Counted from the first letter of the stretch, positions 50,354 to 60,482 are shown. The stretch is 64,000 nt of DNA from DLKC01 sp002478885 (GCA_046329585.1 JAXLUI010000001.1:1984001-2048000), one strand, 5' to 3'. Notes: generated by a model from the sequence alone, not told the origin. A program made the numbers and translations.

Positions 50354-51934
50354 TTAATAGCCATCGTTTTGTGTGAGGTTCGTATTAGAAGTAAGGTTTG
50401 TTGCCGGAATAGGGAAAATATTGTATTTCGAATCTACACCTGTTCCTGAGCCAACACCACCCTTCCATGGCCACAAATAAGTACTTGAGGTAAGGAGGCC
50501 ATAACGGATAAGGTCTGTACGACGATGCCCTTCCCAATATAGTTCCCTTCCTCTTTCATCAAGAACGGTTTGCAAATCGAATTCAGATATTGTGCCCGAT
50601 CCTGTATTGCCGTAAGCTCTTGTACGTATTTTATTAAGATAACTTAGCGCAGTTGCAGCATCGCCGCCACCACCTCTCAGGTTGCATTCAGCATAAATAA
50701 GATACATTTCAGAAAGCCTGAATACAGGATAGTCAACATCAGAGAAGTTGCGGGTTACGTCTTTTGTGGCGCCACCGTCTGAACGAACGTTTACATATTT
50801 TCGCACATGCACGCCCTGGTTAAAATCGCTGATATCGTTGATAGCTGCATTGGTTTGGTTGGAGAACAATGCACGCTGGTCTGTGGCGCCTGTATTGTCT
50901 TCAAACAAATTTACAAAAGCTGAAGTTGTTCTATAACCATACCATCCGCCACCTACACCATAAACGTCATGGTCATCACCTGCAGGAGCATGCACAAAAA
51001 ATGTAGTGTTACCATAAGACTGTGTATTTAATCCATCGCAGTTAACAGCAAAAATGAATTCGTCTTTTTGCTTTTCATTGTCGGCCATGAATAACATTGG
51101 ATAACTTGGTTGCAACGCGTAACCGGCATCGATCACTTTCTTTGCATAAGTAAGTGCATCTGCCCATCTTGGTGTTCCTGTATACACTTCTGCGTTCAGG
51201 TACATGCGCGCTAACAACGCCCATGCTGCAGCCTGGTCTACACGGCCATATTCAATTGTTTTTGCAGGAGCCAGGTCACCGTCAATAGCCAGCAGTTCAT
51301 CTTCTATATACTTAAAAAGATCTGCTCTTCCTATTTCCTTTGGAAGGTCTGTACCAACCGCATTTTCTTCTGTAATAAAGGTTGATTTACCAAAGAGATC
51401 CATCATTACCCAATAATTGAATGCTCTTAAAAAACGAACTTCCGCTCTTGAGCTTTTGATGGCATCGGCATCCGCACCCGTTATATTACGGCCTGCAACC
51501 TTCTCGTCTGTAGATTCTCTCAGGTATTCATTCGCTACTGAAATATTATAGATAGGCCTTGCATACATACCAAGCAGGAACGGATCGGAACTGCTCCATC
51601 TGAGATTATGGAAATCTTTAATGGTTTGGTCATTCCAGGCTACAACGGCTTCATCTGTAGGCAGCTCTTCACAATTGAAAAAACCGCGAATAAATGGCGA
51701 TTGAGAGCCTTCATCCAGCCCCTGGATATCAGATGCACCGGCAGGACCAGCGTTACCGGTTGTGGCCAGGCCACCGTATACCTTTGCCAATACTGATTTA
51801 TATCCTTCCGGCGTAGAATAAACCGTAGCCGGTGTAAGATCGTTCTGTGGATACAGATCCAATTTTTTTGCGCAGGATGTTGCAGTAACTGCTGCAACGC
51901 TTGCTATGATTATATTTCTTATACTACTTTTCAT
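50354..51934 (-). CDS. RagB/SusD family nutrient uptake lipoprotein
   Basis: A 526-residue SusD homologue. The signal ends TATSC (Cys21), followed by KKLDLYPQNDLTPATVYS, typical of mature SusD. TPR-like helices are seen (SSRAEVRFLRAFNYWVMMDL; AAAWALLARMYLNAEVY) and the C-terminal RagB domain holds FRLSEMYLIYAECNLR and ERGRELYWEGHRRTDLIRYG. SusD proteins lie over the SusC barrel and catch oligosaccharides. It begins 18 bases after the susC-like stop. The glycan is not identifiable from sequence. Confidence 0.93.
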   Translation of the reverse strand: MKSSIRNIIIASVAAVTATSCAKKLDLYPQNDLTPATVYSTPEGYKSVLAKVYGGLATTGNAGPAGASDIQGLDEGSQSPFIRGFFNCEELPTDEAVVAWNDQTIKDFHNLRWSSSDPFLLGMYARPIYNISVANEYLRESTDEKVAGRNITGADADAIKSSRAEVRFLRAFNYWVMMDLFGKSTFITEENAVGTDLPKEIGRADLFKYIEDELLAIDGDLAPAKTIEYGRVDQAAAWALLARMYLNAEVYTGTPRWADALTYAKKVIDAGYALQPSYPMLFMADNEKQKDEFIFAVNCDGLNTQSYGNTTFFVHAPAGDDHDVYGVGGGWYGYRTTSAFVNLFEDNTGATDQRALFSNQTNAAINDISDFNQGVHVRKYVNVRSDGGATKDVTRNFSDVDYPVFRLSEMYLIYAECNLRGGGGDAATALSYLNKIRTRAYGNTGSGTISEFDLQTVLDERGRELYWEGHRRTDLIRYGLLTSSTYLWPWKGGVGSGTGVDSKYNIFPIPATNLTSNTNLTQNDGY

Positions 51935-51952
51935 ACTACAATAGTTTTATGA

Positions 51953-54931
51953 TTAAAAATCAAGATTGAAACCCAGAGAAATTATTCTCGGACGTGGATA
52001 GATATTGTTATCTACACCTGAATCGGCGGCGATTTCAGGATCCAGCCCTTTGTAATTTGTAATCACAAAAACGTTCTGAACACTTAGGTTACCTCTTAGA
52101 GAAGCTGCATTATGCAATACTTTCCCAAAATTGTACCCGATATTGATGTTGTCAAGCCTTAGGAAAGAGGCATTCTCAATATAGTAATCAGATAAATATT
52201 GGTTGTTGTTAAACGATGTTTCGAGGTAATTGGTTGAAGCGTTACCGATGAAGTTGATCGGGTTCTTGATCGAACGCAACACACCACTGTTTGCAAAATA
52301 GTTATTGTAAACATAGTTGCCGAAGGAACCATGCATCGCAAGACCAATAGAAAGATTCTTATAAATCACTTGTGTGTTGATTCCCAATAAAACATCCGGG
52401 GCAGGTTTCTTATAGAAATAACGGTCATCGTCATTGATCTTACCATCACGGTTAATGTCTTCATACAATCCTTCGATGGCTTTTCCGGTTGAAGGATCAT
52501 ACACCTGCTTGTAAACGTTATACGTATAAGGAGCATAACCCACGTAAAATTTACCGATGTTATTACCTGTACCACCAGAAATACCGCTCACTTCAATTCC
52601 TTTGAAATTAGGATCTTGCTGTTTAAGCAGATTGGTGATCTCCTGCTTGCTGTAGGTATAGTTAAAACCAAACTCCCAGGTGAGGTTTGCATTTTTAACC
52701 GGAACAGTGTTCACCGTAAGTTCAACACCCTTAACTTCCATATTACCAACGTTGGTCGTCAACAGGTTTACAAAATTGGCACCCGGAGCAACTGGAACAG
52801 TGCTCAAAAGATCCTTTGTTTTCTTTTTGAAAAAGTCTACGGAACCACTGATCCTGTTATTCACAAAACCGTAATCTAATCCAATATTTGATGTTTGGGT
52901 TGATTCCCACTTGATATTAGGATCATAACCCGAAGGGCGGAGGAAAGAATAATATGCATCCCCAAACTGGTATTGGGCGGTTGCATTACTTCTTGTGTAA
53001 ACAGGCAGATAAGAATAATAGCCAATGCCATCCTGCTGACCTGTTTCACCCCAGCCTAAACGAAGTTTAAGATCAGTAACCACTTTACTTCCTTTGAAGA
53101 ATTCATCACGCAACTTCCACGCGCCTGCAAATGCCGGGAAATAACCAACCCTGTTGTCTTTAGAAAATTTAGAGCTGGCATCTCTCCTGATTGAAGCAGT
53201 AAGTAAGTATTTGTTTGCTACAGTAATATTCATCCTGCCGAGATAAGATTCAAGTCTGTACTCTGGCTTATCTGTAGCATAGGTTGGATCAGAACCCGGT
53301 ATTTTTGTTCCATCCTGGCCATAAGCCGCAAAGTTGGAAACCTCTGTTACAAAATCCTGATAGCTATGCCCAACCAAAACATCAAATTTTGTATTCAGGC
53401 TTTTTAACTCTTTTGTATAAAACAATGATACATCGGCAAGCGTGTTCTTTTTCTTTTGCTCGTAATGAACGAACCGGCCTTTGGTTAAATAATTGGTGGC
53501 CGATGTTGAATCCGTGTTGTCATCTCCGGAGCCACTGATATTATCAACGCCCAGGTTTACCAATACGTGAAGATCTGGCAGGAAATGTAATTTATAATCT
53601 AACTGCACATTCCCAATGATTCTGTTCACATCTGAATTATTATTCCTCAGGTATAACAAACCCAGTGGGTTTCTTGTAGCAAGCGCAATAGGAAATCCAT
53701 CTGTTTGTAACCATTCATAATAACCACCCCAGTTTTTTGAATTGGAATAAACGGGCTGTGTCGGATCAAAGGAAACTGCTGAACCAATAGCACCTTCATC
53801 CGCGAAGCGGTTACCTGTTTTGCTGTATTTAAAAGCTACATTCACAGATAAATGATCTTTTAAATATTTGGGGCTTAAGTTAACTGATGTCGCCAGGCGA
53901 TCAAACTTGTTGGTTTTTAAAACGCCGGCCTGGTTCAAATAACCCAAAGAAACCCTGAAAGGCAGCTTCAGGCTTTTAATACTTCCACTTGCACTAAGGT
54001 TATTATCAAAACCCATCGCAGTCTGGTAAATTTCGTTCTGCCAGTCTGTATTGGCAGTTCCAAGCAGGTTTTTATACGTATTATTACCGGTTGAAGTCGC
54101 ATCTTCATTGATGATGCTTCTCACCTGGTCTGCTGATAAAATGTCAACTGTTTTTGGCACCATACCAGCAGAAACCTGCGTATTGAAGTTGAATTTCACT
54201 TTGCCGGCAACACCTTTTTTTGTTGTGATGATTAAAACACCATTTGATGCCCGTGAACCATACAGCGCGGTTGCAGACGCGTCTTTAAGCACACTCATCG
54301 ATTCGATATCATTCGGGTTGATCGTATTGAGCAGATTTGCTGATCCTGCAACACCATTACTCTCGACAGGCACACCATCGATAACGATCAACGGATCGTT
54401 GCTGGCATTAAGCGAAGCGCCGGTACGTATACGAATCTTGCTGCCGCCACCAGCTGAACCGCCGCCGGAAGTCACCTGTAAACCGGCAACTTTACCCTGC
54501 AGCAATTGCTCAGAGGAAGCAATAGCACCTTTCTGAAAATCTTTGGCAGTAATAGCCGTTACAGAACCGGTGAGGTCGCCCTTTCTGCGTGTACCATAAG
54601 CAACCACCACCACATCGTTCAATGAGGAATTAGACTGCACCATGGAAACATTAAGCACTCCGTTGCCAATCAATAATTCCTGCGTTGCATAGCCAATAAA
54701 CGAAATCACTATTTTGCTTGCAGAAGCAGGCACTTTCAAAGAAAAAGTGCCGTCGGCACCGGTTTGTGTGCCGCCAACTCCGGTAATAACAACGGATGCG
54801 CCTGCAATCGGCTTTCCGTCTTTAAGATCGGTAACTTTTCCGGTTACCTGCTTGTCCTGTGCCGTTGCCGATAATACAAAAAGCAACAATGGCAAAGTAA
54901 CAAGCATCATGAACAATCGTTTCGGATTCAT
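51953..54931 (-). CDS. SusC/RagA family TonB-linked outer-membrane transporter
   Basis: A 992-residue TonB-dependent transporter. After the signal peptide (MNPKRLFMMLVTLPLLLFVL...SATAQ) come a carboxypeptidase D-like regulatory domain (about 28-105; GKVTDLKDGKPIAGASVVIT), a plug domain with the SusC signature DPLIVIDGVPVESN and LKDASATALYGSRASNGVLI (about 115-235), and a C-terminal barrel ending PRPRIISLGFNLDF. It imports the oligosaccharide delivered by SusD, powered by TonB. A long leader of roughly 220 bases precedes it, with a palindrome that may be an operator. It heads the susC-susD-susE-susF operon. Confidence 0.95.
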   Translation of the reverse strand: MNPKRLFMMLVTLPLLLFVLSATAQDKQVTGKVTDLKDGKPIAGASVVITGVGGTQTGADGTFSLKVPASASKIVISFIGYATQELLIGNGVLNVSMVQSNSSLNDVVVVAYGTRRKGDLTGSVTAITAKDFQKGAIASSEQLLQGKVAGLQVTSGGGSAGGGSKIRIRTGASLNASNDPLIVIDGVPVESNGVAGSANLLNTINPNDIESMSVLKDASATALYGSRASNGVLIITTKKGVAGKVKFNFNTQVSAGMVPKTVDILSADQVRSIINEDATSTGNNTYKNLLGTANTDWQNEIYQTAMGFDNNLSASGSIKSLKLPFRVSLGYLNQAGVLKTNKFDRLATSVNLSPKYLKDHLSVNVAFKYSKTGNRFADEGAIGSAVSFDPTQPVYSNSKNWGGYYEWLQTDGFPIALATRNPLGLLYLRNNNSDVNRIIGNVQLDYKLHFLPDLHVLVNLGVDNISGSGDDNTDSTSATNYLTKGRFVHYEQKKKNTLADVSLFYTKELKSLNTKFDVLVGHSYQDFVTEVSNFAAYGQDGTKIPGSDPTYATDKPEYRLESYLGRMNITVANKYLLTASIRRDASSKFSKDNRVGYFPAFAGAWKLRDEFFKGSKVVTDLKLRLGWGETGQQDGIGYYSYLPVYTRSNATAQYQFGDAYYSFLRPSGYDPNIKWESTQTSNIGLDYGFVNNRISGSVDFFKKKTKDLLSTVPVAPGANFVNLLTTNVGNMEVKGVELTVNTVPVKNANLTWEFGFNYTYSKQEITNLLKQQDPNFKGIEVSGISGGTGNNIGKFYVGYAPYTYNVYKQVYDPSTGKAIEGLYEDINRDGKINDDDRYFYKKPAPDVLLGINTQVIYKNLSIGLAMHGSFGNYVYNNYFANSGVLRSIKNPINFIGNASTNYLETSFNNNQYLSDYYIENASFLRLDNINIGYNFGKVLHNAASLRGNLSVQNVFVITNYKGLDPEIAADSGVDNNIYPRPRIISLGFNLDF

Positions 54932-55356
54932 AATGATGGTTTTACTTGTTTATATCAAAAAAATGGGTTCCGTAAGCTGGTCATTAGCTGGCAACCCCGG
55001 GAATTCTGTAACTGATTAGGCATAAAAAAAGCAGTAGGCACATATAAACTACAGAGCAATGGATTGGCATTTCCATCAAGCTCCTCACGCTGTTTAAACA
55101 AGCATTTGGCTTCCATAACGAGCAATCAGTTTGATTAAGGTATAAAACTTACACAGTGTAGCAAAGATGTGTAATTTTTACACAACGAAAAAATAATTTT
55201 AACTGTATAGTCGGTTAACATTTTTAAGAGGCGCTTAACCTGTAATTAAGTAGTCATTATTAAGACAACCAGTGTGTTGCGAATGCTGCGGCAATTCCTT
55301 GAAAAACGGGGCTGCAACGCTGACTGATTTAAAATCTGAAGGTAGTTGCGGGTATA
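54932..55356. other. Leader and upstream region of the susC-like gene
   Basis: No gene is supported. A minus-strand -7-like CATCTTTG (55169-55162) overlaps the edge of the palindrome at 55168-55184, and a TTTT stands 19 bases upstream of it in place of the -33 TTG, so transcription probably starts near 55155 and leaves an untranslated leader of roughly 220 bases. Confidence 0.45.
55168..55184. promoter_or_regulatory. 17-bp palindrome upstream of susC: candidate operator
   Basis: TGTGTAA-TTT-TTACACA is a perfect 7-bp inverted repeat. On the minus strand it lies between the -7-like box and the -33 position of the susC-like gene. A site identical at 15 of 17 positions is found upstream of the NUDIX regulator gene (56462-56478). 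Confidence 0.65.
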
Positions 55357-55573
55357 TGAGTGAGAAACCTTTTGCACCTGGCTGAGCAACAGAGATCAGC
55401 TTCGTTGCGTCGCACACTGGTGCAATTAGTTCGTGCGTTAGCAAAGACGGAGCGGGTTCATTTTTTGTTGGGATAAATAACTTGCCGGCGCCTTTCTTTC
55501 GACTTATATTCTGCAGTACAAGAGTGCGACGCAAGAAAAGCTCAATGGATGTAGATAAGCCGGGCTCAAAAAA
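55357..55573 (+). repeat. Family A dispersed repeat, copy A16 (complete)
   Basis: The left arm has core TTCGTTGCGTCGCACACTGG at 55401-55420 and inner module GTTAGCAAAGACGGAG at 55437-55452. The right inner module and core, CTTATATTCTGCAGTACAAG at 55503-55522, lead to AGTGCGACGCAAG and an outer arm ending AAGCCGGGCTCAAAAAA. It lies between the regulator stop (55616) and the Sus-like operon. Confidence 0.85.
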
Positions 55574-55615
55574 TTTATATCCAGTATAAGGGGTTTAGTA
55601 AATCCCGGAAAATGG

Positions 55616-56374
55616 TCAAAAATCAATTCCATTCCATTTCTTCTTGGAATGGTTATACTTCTGAAAATTAAACTGGTACAATTTACCCGGCCTGTGTGGC
55701 ACATCGCCCTCCAACTCGCCGGTATCGATCAGGAAATCCATGGCAAAAAATTTCTTCCGAAAATTGCGCCTGTCCATTTTCACGTTTAGAATCGACTCGT
55801 AAAGATTTTGCAATTCACGTAAGGAGAATTTTTCAGGCAACAGGTTAAAGCCTAGCGGGTGTTCCAAAATGCGCTTCTTCAACCAGTCGTAACACTCGTC
55901 AATGATGATCTTATGATCAAATGCCAGTTCATCGCCAAGGCCCTGAACACTGTGCCAGTGCAATTCATTGTCCATCACCTTAAGCTGGTGATGTTTAATA
56001 TTGAGCAAAGAGCAATAGGCGATTGTGATGACCCTGCCGCCGGGGTGCCTGTTTGGGTGGCCGAAGGTTTTTACCTGCTCAAGAAACACATCATCCATGC
56101 CGGTTCTGTGTTTGAGGATGCGATAGGCAGCTGCATCGAGGTCTTCAGCTTCACCTGCAACATCTGCAAAATCGCCGAGTAACGACCACTTGTCTTTATA
56201 TATCTCAAGATCACTTCTTATCAACAGCACTTTTAGTTCGTTCTCATCAAAACCGAAAACCACGCAGTCAACAGTTATGGGCACACGCGGATAGGAATCA
56301 ACCAGTTTTTTTGTATCGTTGATTACACTAGATTTAACTTGAATTTCTTCTGTTAAAACAGATTCATTTTTCAT
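55616..56374 (-). CDS. NUDIX-domain transcriptional regulator (NrtR/AraR-type)
   Basis: ATG 56374 is preferred; the longer frame needs a TTG start. The protein of 252 residues has an N-terminal NUDIX fold (about 30-165): DCVVFGFDENELKVLLIRSD, DKWSLLGDFADVAGEAEDLD, where the NUDIX box is altered so hydrolase activity is doubtful, and a C-terminal winged helix (about 170-245; LRELQNLYESILNVKMDRRN). This is the NrtR family; several Bacteroidota members, for example AraR of Bacteroides, bind sugars and control sugar uptake genes. It lies just upstream of the Sus-like operon on the same strand and shares a palindromic site with it, so it is a good candidate for its regulator. Confidence 0.87.
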   Translation of the reverse strand: MKNESVLTEEIQVKSSVINDTKKLVDSYPRVPITVDCVVFGFDENELKVLLIRSDLEIYKDKWSLLGDFADVAGEAEDLDAAAYRILKHRTGMDDVFLEQVKTFGHPNRHPGGRVITIAYCSLLNIKHHQLKVMDNELHWHSVQGLGDELAFDHKIIIDECYDWLKKRILEHPLGFNLLPEKFSLRELQNLYESILNVKMDRRNFRKKFFAMDFLIDTGELEGDVPHRPGKLYQFNFQKYNHSKKKWNGIDF

Positions 56375-56461
56375 GATGGCAAAAGGTTTATGCAAGTCCC
56401 TGGCAGCGAATTGCCGTTATCAACTTCCGGCACAAAACCGAAATTATAAAAAAAATATTAT

Positions 56462-56478
56462 TGTGTAAAAATAACACT
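56462..56478. promoter_or_regulatory. Candidate operator upstream of the NUDIX regulator gene
   Basis: TGTGTAA-AAA-TAACACT matches the site before susC at 15 of 17 positions when both are read in the same sense. It lies 88 bases upstream of the regulator start and 66 bases upstream of ligA, with a -7-like TAATTTCG for the regulator at 56446-56439. Confidence 0.6.
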
Positions 56479-56544
56479 TTAAAAAACTTTTACTAACAGT
56501 ACGAAAATCAAATTCTCTATTAACTTTATTGCACAACAACCAAC

Positions 56545-58644
56545 ATGTATTCAAAAGAAGAAATAACAGTATTTGATGAATCTGCGCAACGCTTTCTCAA
56601 ATTAAAAAGTATTGATAAAAGTAGTGTAGTGCAACTGAGAAGCCTATTACGTTTTCACGAATACCAATACTATGTTTTGAACAATCCGCTCGTATCAGAC
56701 TATGAATATGATCAGCTCTATAAATTGTTAGAACAGGTTGAAAAGGAATTCCCGGAAATTATTACACCTGATTCGCCTACGCAGCGTGTTGGAAGCAGCC
56801 TTAACCAGTCTTTCGTTACGGTACAACACCTGGTACCGATGCTTAGCCTTGATAACAGTTACAATGCGGAAGATCTCTACGAGTTCGACCGCAAGGCAAG
56901 AGAACTTTCCGGTACACAAGAGATCGAATATTGTATAGAACCCAAATTCGATGGTGCCAGCATTTCCCTCATTTACGAGGACAATGTATTTGTAAGAGGG
57001 GCAACAAGAGGCGATGGGGTGGAAGGCGAAGATGTAAGTACCAATCTTAAACAAGTGAGATCAATACCATTGTCGGCGCCATTTTCAAAATACGGCTTGC
57101 AGCAAGTTGAAATACGTGGCGAGGTAATTATGAGCAAGCATGCTTTTAAAAAATACAACGAAGCATTGGCCGAACAAGGAATTGCAGCACTGGCAAATCC
57201 CCGCAATGCAGCAAGCGGAAGCCTGAGAATGAAAGATCCTAAGGAAGTCTCAAAGAGAAACCTGGATGCTTTTCTATACCACATCAGTTTTTTTACCCCA
57301 GCGGAAAATGCAGAACCCGATGAACTCATTCGAAAACACAGTGGATCATTAAAAATGCTTTGGGAATGCGGCTTCAGATCTCCACAAAAAGAAAAGCTTG
57401 TTGTCACCGGTATTGAAGAAGTTATAAAACATGTGCACGATTTTGAAGAAATGCGGGATACACTTCCCTACGAAATAGACGGAATGGTTATCAAGGTAAA
57501 TGAGATCAGCCTCCAGGAAAAGTTAGGTATGACTTCGCATCATCCCCGGTGGGCAATCGCATTCAAATTCAAAGCACGACAGGCAACTACAAAATTGCGC
57601 TCGGTGGAATTTCAGGTTGGGCGTACCGGTGCAGTTACGCCTGTAGCCAAACTCGACCCGGTTGGTATCGGCGGAGTAACCGTTTCCAGCATTTCGATAC
57701 ATAATGAAGACTATATAAAAGAAAAGAAGCTAATGATTGGTGACACCGTTCTGATAGAAAGGGCAGGTGACGTAATTCCGCAGATCGTTAAATCACTACC
57801 AGAATTCAGGAGTGGCGAGGAGCAAACCATTTATTTTCCTGGCAGTTGCCCGGCATGCAATAGTGAGCTGTATAAGGAAGAAGGCGAGGCCGTTTGGAGA
57901 TGTATAAATATCGATTGCCCCGCGCAGGTTGTAGAAAAGATTATTCATTTTGTCAGTAAAGATGCCATGGATATTAAGAGTTTCGGCGCTGCCAACGTAC
58001 AGAAATTTTTCGATCTGGGACTGCTTAGCGATGTGCCGGGCATATATCATTTAGATTTTGAGAAGATCGGCCAACTTGAAGGCTTCGGCAAAAAATCAAT
58101 CGATAATCTTACTGCTGCCATAAATGCAAGTAAAGGGCAGCCGCTAAACAGGCTCATCTACGCGCTTGGTATACGCTACGTAGGCGAGACTACAGCCAAA
58201 TCTCTCGCAAATTCAGTTTCAAATTTGATGGAACTTGCTGATAAAACGGAGGAGGCACTAATGGAGTTGGAAGATATTGGCGTTAAGGTTGCTAAAAGCA
58301 TTTATCAATTCTTTCATAATGCCGATAATTTAGAAATGCTGGAGCAATTAAACCAAGCCGGACTTCAATTCAATAACTATAAAAAAGAGCGCACCCAGGA
58401 AGGTAACCTGAATGGACAAAACTTCCTTTTTACAGGCTCCCTAACCAAGCTAAAAAGAACCGAAGCCGAGGCTATGGTTGAAAATTATGGTGGCAAGATA
58501 GTTTCAGGAGTAAGCAGTAAGCTGAATTTTCTTGTTGTCGGGGAAGATGCCGGGAGCAAACTGGAAAAAGCAAAAAAAATAAATACAATCAAAATTATCA
58601 GCGAAGATGAATTTCTTCAGTTAATCTCCAGCGGCGGCAATTAA
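56545..58644 (+). CDS. ligA: NAD-dependent DNA ligase LigA
   Basis: A full-length 699-residue ligase. It has the N-terminal Ia domain (HEYQYYVLNNPLVSDYEYDQ), the adenylation domain with catalytic Lys134 in EPKFDGASISLIY, the RNPRNAASGSLR-type segment, an OB fold (VEFQVGRTGAVTPVAKLDPV), a zinc finger with Cys435, Cys438, Cys453 and Cys458, helix-hairpin-helix repeats (IGQLEGFGKKSIDNLTAAIN) and a C-terminal BRCT domain (about 620-699; GQNFLFTGSLTKLKRTEAEA). It seals nicks in replication and repair. It is divergent from the NUDIX regulator gene. Confidence 0.97.
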   Translation: MYSKEEITVFDESAQRFLKLKSIDKSSVVQLRSLLRFHEYQYYVLNNPLVSDYEYDQLYKLLEQVEKEFPEIITPDSPTQRVGSSLNQSFVTVQHLVPMLSLDNSYNAEDLYEFDRKARELSGTQEIEYCIEPKFDGASISLIYEDNVFVRGATRGDGVEGEDVSTNLKQVRSIPLSAPFSKYGLQQVEIRGEVIMSKHAFKKYNEALAEQGIAALANPRNAASGSLRMKDPKEVSKRNLDAFLYHISFFTPAENAEPDELIRKHSGSLKMLWECGFRSPQKEKLVVTGIEEVIKHVHDFEEMRDTLPYEIDGMVIKVNEISLQEKLGMTSHHPRWAIAFKFKARQATTKLRSVEFQVGRTGAVTPVAKLDPVGIGGVTVSSISIHNEDYIKEKKLMIGDTVLIERAGDVIPQIVKSLPEFRSGEEQTIYFPGSCPACNSELYKEEGEAVWRCINIDCPAQVVEKIIHFVSKDAMDIKSFGAANVQKFFDLGLLSDVPGIYHLDFEKIGQLEGFGKKSIDNLTAAINASKGQPLNRLIYALGIRYVGETTAKSLANSVSNLMELADKTEEALMELEDIGVKVAKSIYQFFHNADNLEMLEQLNQAGLQFNNYKKERTQEGNLNGQNFLFTGSLTKLKRTEAEAMVENYGGKIVSGVSSKLNFLVVGEDAGSKLEKAKKINTIKIISEDEFLQLISSGGN

Positions 58645-58766
58645 AGAGAATTTCTCTCAGGCTATTCCTCATTACTTACCGTCGTCGCTTGTGTCACTCA
58701 CTTTGGCGCCAGTAATCCAATTAATAAAATACAGTACACAGTAGATTTTTCAGGAGCCTCGTATAA

Positions 58767-58798
58767 CACAAAAGCCATCCTTACAGATGGCTTTTGTC
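58767..58798. terminator. Bidirectional intrinsic terminator between ligA and the OmpA-family gene
   Basis: ACAAAAGCCATC-CTTACA-GATGGCTTTTGT has a perfect 12-bp stem. It serves the convergent ligA (ends 58644) and OmpA-family gene (ends 58821). Confidence 0.82.
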
Positions 58799-58820
58799 AA
58801 TTATCTATTAGCTAATTACC

Positions 58821-60431
58821 TTACTTAGACTTCTGGTATTGTGGGAATGGAGCCTGGATCGTGTTAGGACCAGATTCAGTAGTACCCATCATATCAACTG
58901 TATTTGGATCACCACCTGGGCTAAGGTTAAATATGATACGGCTTTCAGATATACCTTGTTTTTCAACGAGGTATTTAACAACTGTATTCACTCTATCCCA
59001 ACCTAATTGCTGTGAACGCTTATCAGATGCTTTATAATAACCGGTAACTTTTACATTACATGCAGGATTTGCATTCATCTGCTGGGCAACGCTGTTAAGA
59101 ATTGCAGTCGCAGTAGAACTTAAAGTAAGGCTACCAGTTTTAAACTGTGTGCTTGGCAAAGATCCTATAGAACATGCAGGAGCCACTGGACGGTTACGTA
59201 ATTCAGCGCAGCATGGAGGCTCAGGGCATTTACCAACACCGTCAGCATCAACAGGGAAACAATCACGGGCAGTAAGAGGTTCTTTATCCTTGAAATCAGC
59301 AACACCATCACCGTCTGTGTCACGGCTTACACCATGGCTGTCAACTGCAGCACCGGCAGGGGTATTGGGTTCCATATCAAATTGATCTGTTACACCATCA
59401 CCATCTGCATCAGGCAGTACAACCGGGGGCATCTTCATATGCTTTGGAGCGTTAACCTCGTTGTAAACATAATTGTTTGGATTCAACCACCACAACGGCT
59501 GAACATTTTTGCTTGCATTTCCGATATTGAAGTTCAAACGGAATTGAGTAGCACTCAATACATCATTTGATAAACCAGCTTTAACGCCATCGAGGTTATC
59601 ATCGAAAGGCAAAGTAAACTTCTGTTCAATACCGATATTAAACCTGTCGCTTATTTTATAGGCAAATCCGGCACCCACATCCATTGAATGACGAATCAAC
59701 TGATTCTTATCATTTCTACCAACGTTATCGCGGCTTCCGTTTTGGGCTGGTGCATTACTTTCATAAGAACCGTCCAGCAAATTTTTCAGGTCACTCTTAA
59801 TATCTGAACGTTTTCCATTATAATTAGTAGCTGTAGCAAAGTTGTAAGGCTTCTTATTAGCGTCCAATGCATCAACGTCAACGTCTGCGCTAAGAAGACT
59901 ATAACCAGCTAACACATAAAAATCAGTTTTAGGATTTCCACGGTAGTGACTTATTGAATTAAGACTCGCCAAAACATCCACCGAAAGCTGATGAGTTGCT
60001 GTTCTGTAATTTGCTACGTATTTTTGCCCCGCGCTAACATAAGCATTGTACCACTGACCTCCCGGAGTTGCAACAGAACGAAGCCTGTAATCCAGTCCGT
60101 AGTTATAAGCGCCATTCCATCCGGCTCTTACTGAAAATATATGTCCAAGAGCTTTTCTGGCAGAAATTCCACCACCATAGCCAAATCTTGGATCTACATC
60201 GCCGGCTATAAGTGAAGCACCCCCACTAACTCCAAGCTCCCACATACTGCGAGGCTTTGAAGGATAAGGGTATTGATTGTTCATAAATTCATTTTGCTGA
60301 GGCATATTCTTCACGGTTCTTTTCGAAGAATCTAAAACCCAGCCATAACCAGCATCTGTCTTTTGAGCAAAAGATGCAGTAGCAATTAGTCCTGTAAGGG
60401 CTAATAAAGTCGCGTACTTTCTGCTTGCCAT
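58821..60431 (-). CDS. OmpA-family outer-membrane protein with thrombospondin type 3 repeats
   Basis: ATG 60431 is chosen over the frame start because it gives a signal peptide (MASRKYATLLALTGLIATAS). The protein of 536 residues has an N-terminal beta-barrel region (about 50-335), two Asp-rich thrombospondin type 3 calcium-binding repeats (DADGDGVTDQFD and DTDGDGVADFKD, about 350-400), a Cys-rich link (GKCPEPPCCAELRNRP) and a C-terminal OmpA/MotB domain (about 425-515; VTGYYKASDKRSQQLGWDRV, YLVEKQGISESRIIF) for peptidoglycan binding. It is a structural porin-like protein. A near-consensus promoter lies 52-82 bases upstream. Confidence 0.92.
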   Translation of the reverse strand: MASRKYATLLALTGLIATASFAQKTDAGYGWVLDSSKRTVKNMPQQNEFMNNQYPYPSKPRSMWELGVSGGASLIAGDVDPRFGYGGGISARKALGHIFSVRAGWNGAYNYGLDYRLRSVATPGGQWYNAYVSAGQKYVANYRTATHQLSVDVLASLNSISHYRGNPKTDFYVLAGYSLLSADVDVDALDANKKPYNFATATNYNGKRSDIKSDLKNLLDGSYESNAPAQNGSRDNVGRNDKNQLIRHSMDVGAGFAYKISDRFNIGIEQKFTLPFDDNLDGVKAGLSNDVLSATQFRLNFNIGNASKNVQPLWWLNPNNYVYNEVNAPKHMKMPPVVLPDADGDGVTDQFDMEPNTPAGAAVDSHGVSRDTDGDGVADFKDKEPLTARDCFPVDADGVGKCPEPPCCAELRNRPVAPACSIGSLPSTQFKTGSLTLSSTATAILNSVAQQMNANPACNVKVTGYYKASDKRSQQLGWDRVNTVVKYLVEKQGISESRIIFNLSPGGDPNTVDMMGTTESGPNTIQAPFPQYQKSK

Positions 60432-60482
60432 AGGTAAAAAAATTAAATTGTTTGTAATGTTTCCCACTAACTATAATTAGGA

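Noticed and set aside
55235..55534. 99-residue minus-strand ORF next to the NUDIX regulator
   Set aside because: It is composed mostly of family A copy A16 in reverse.
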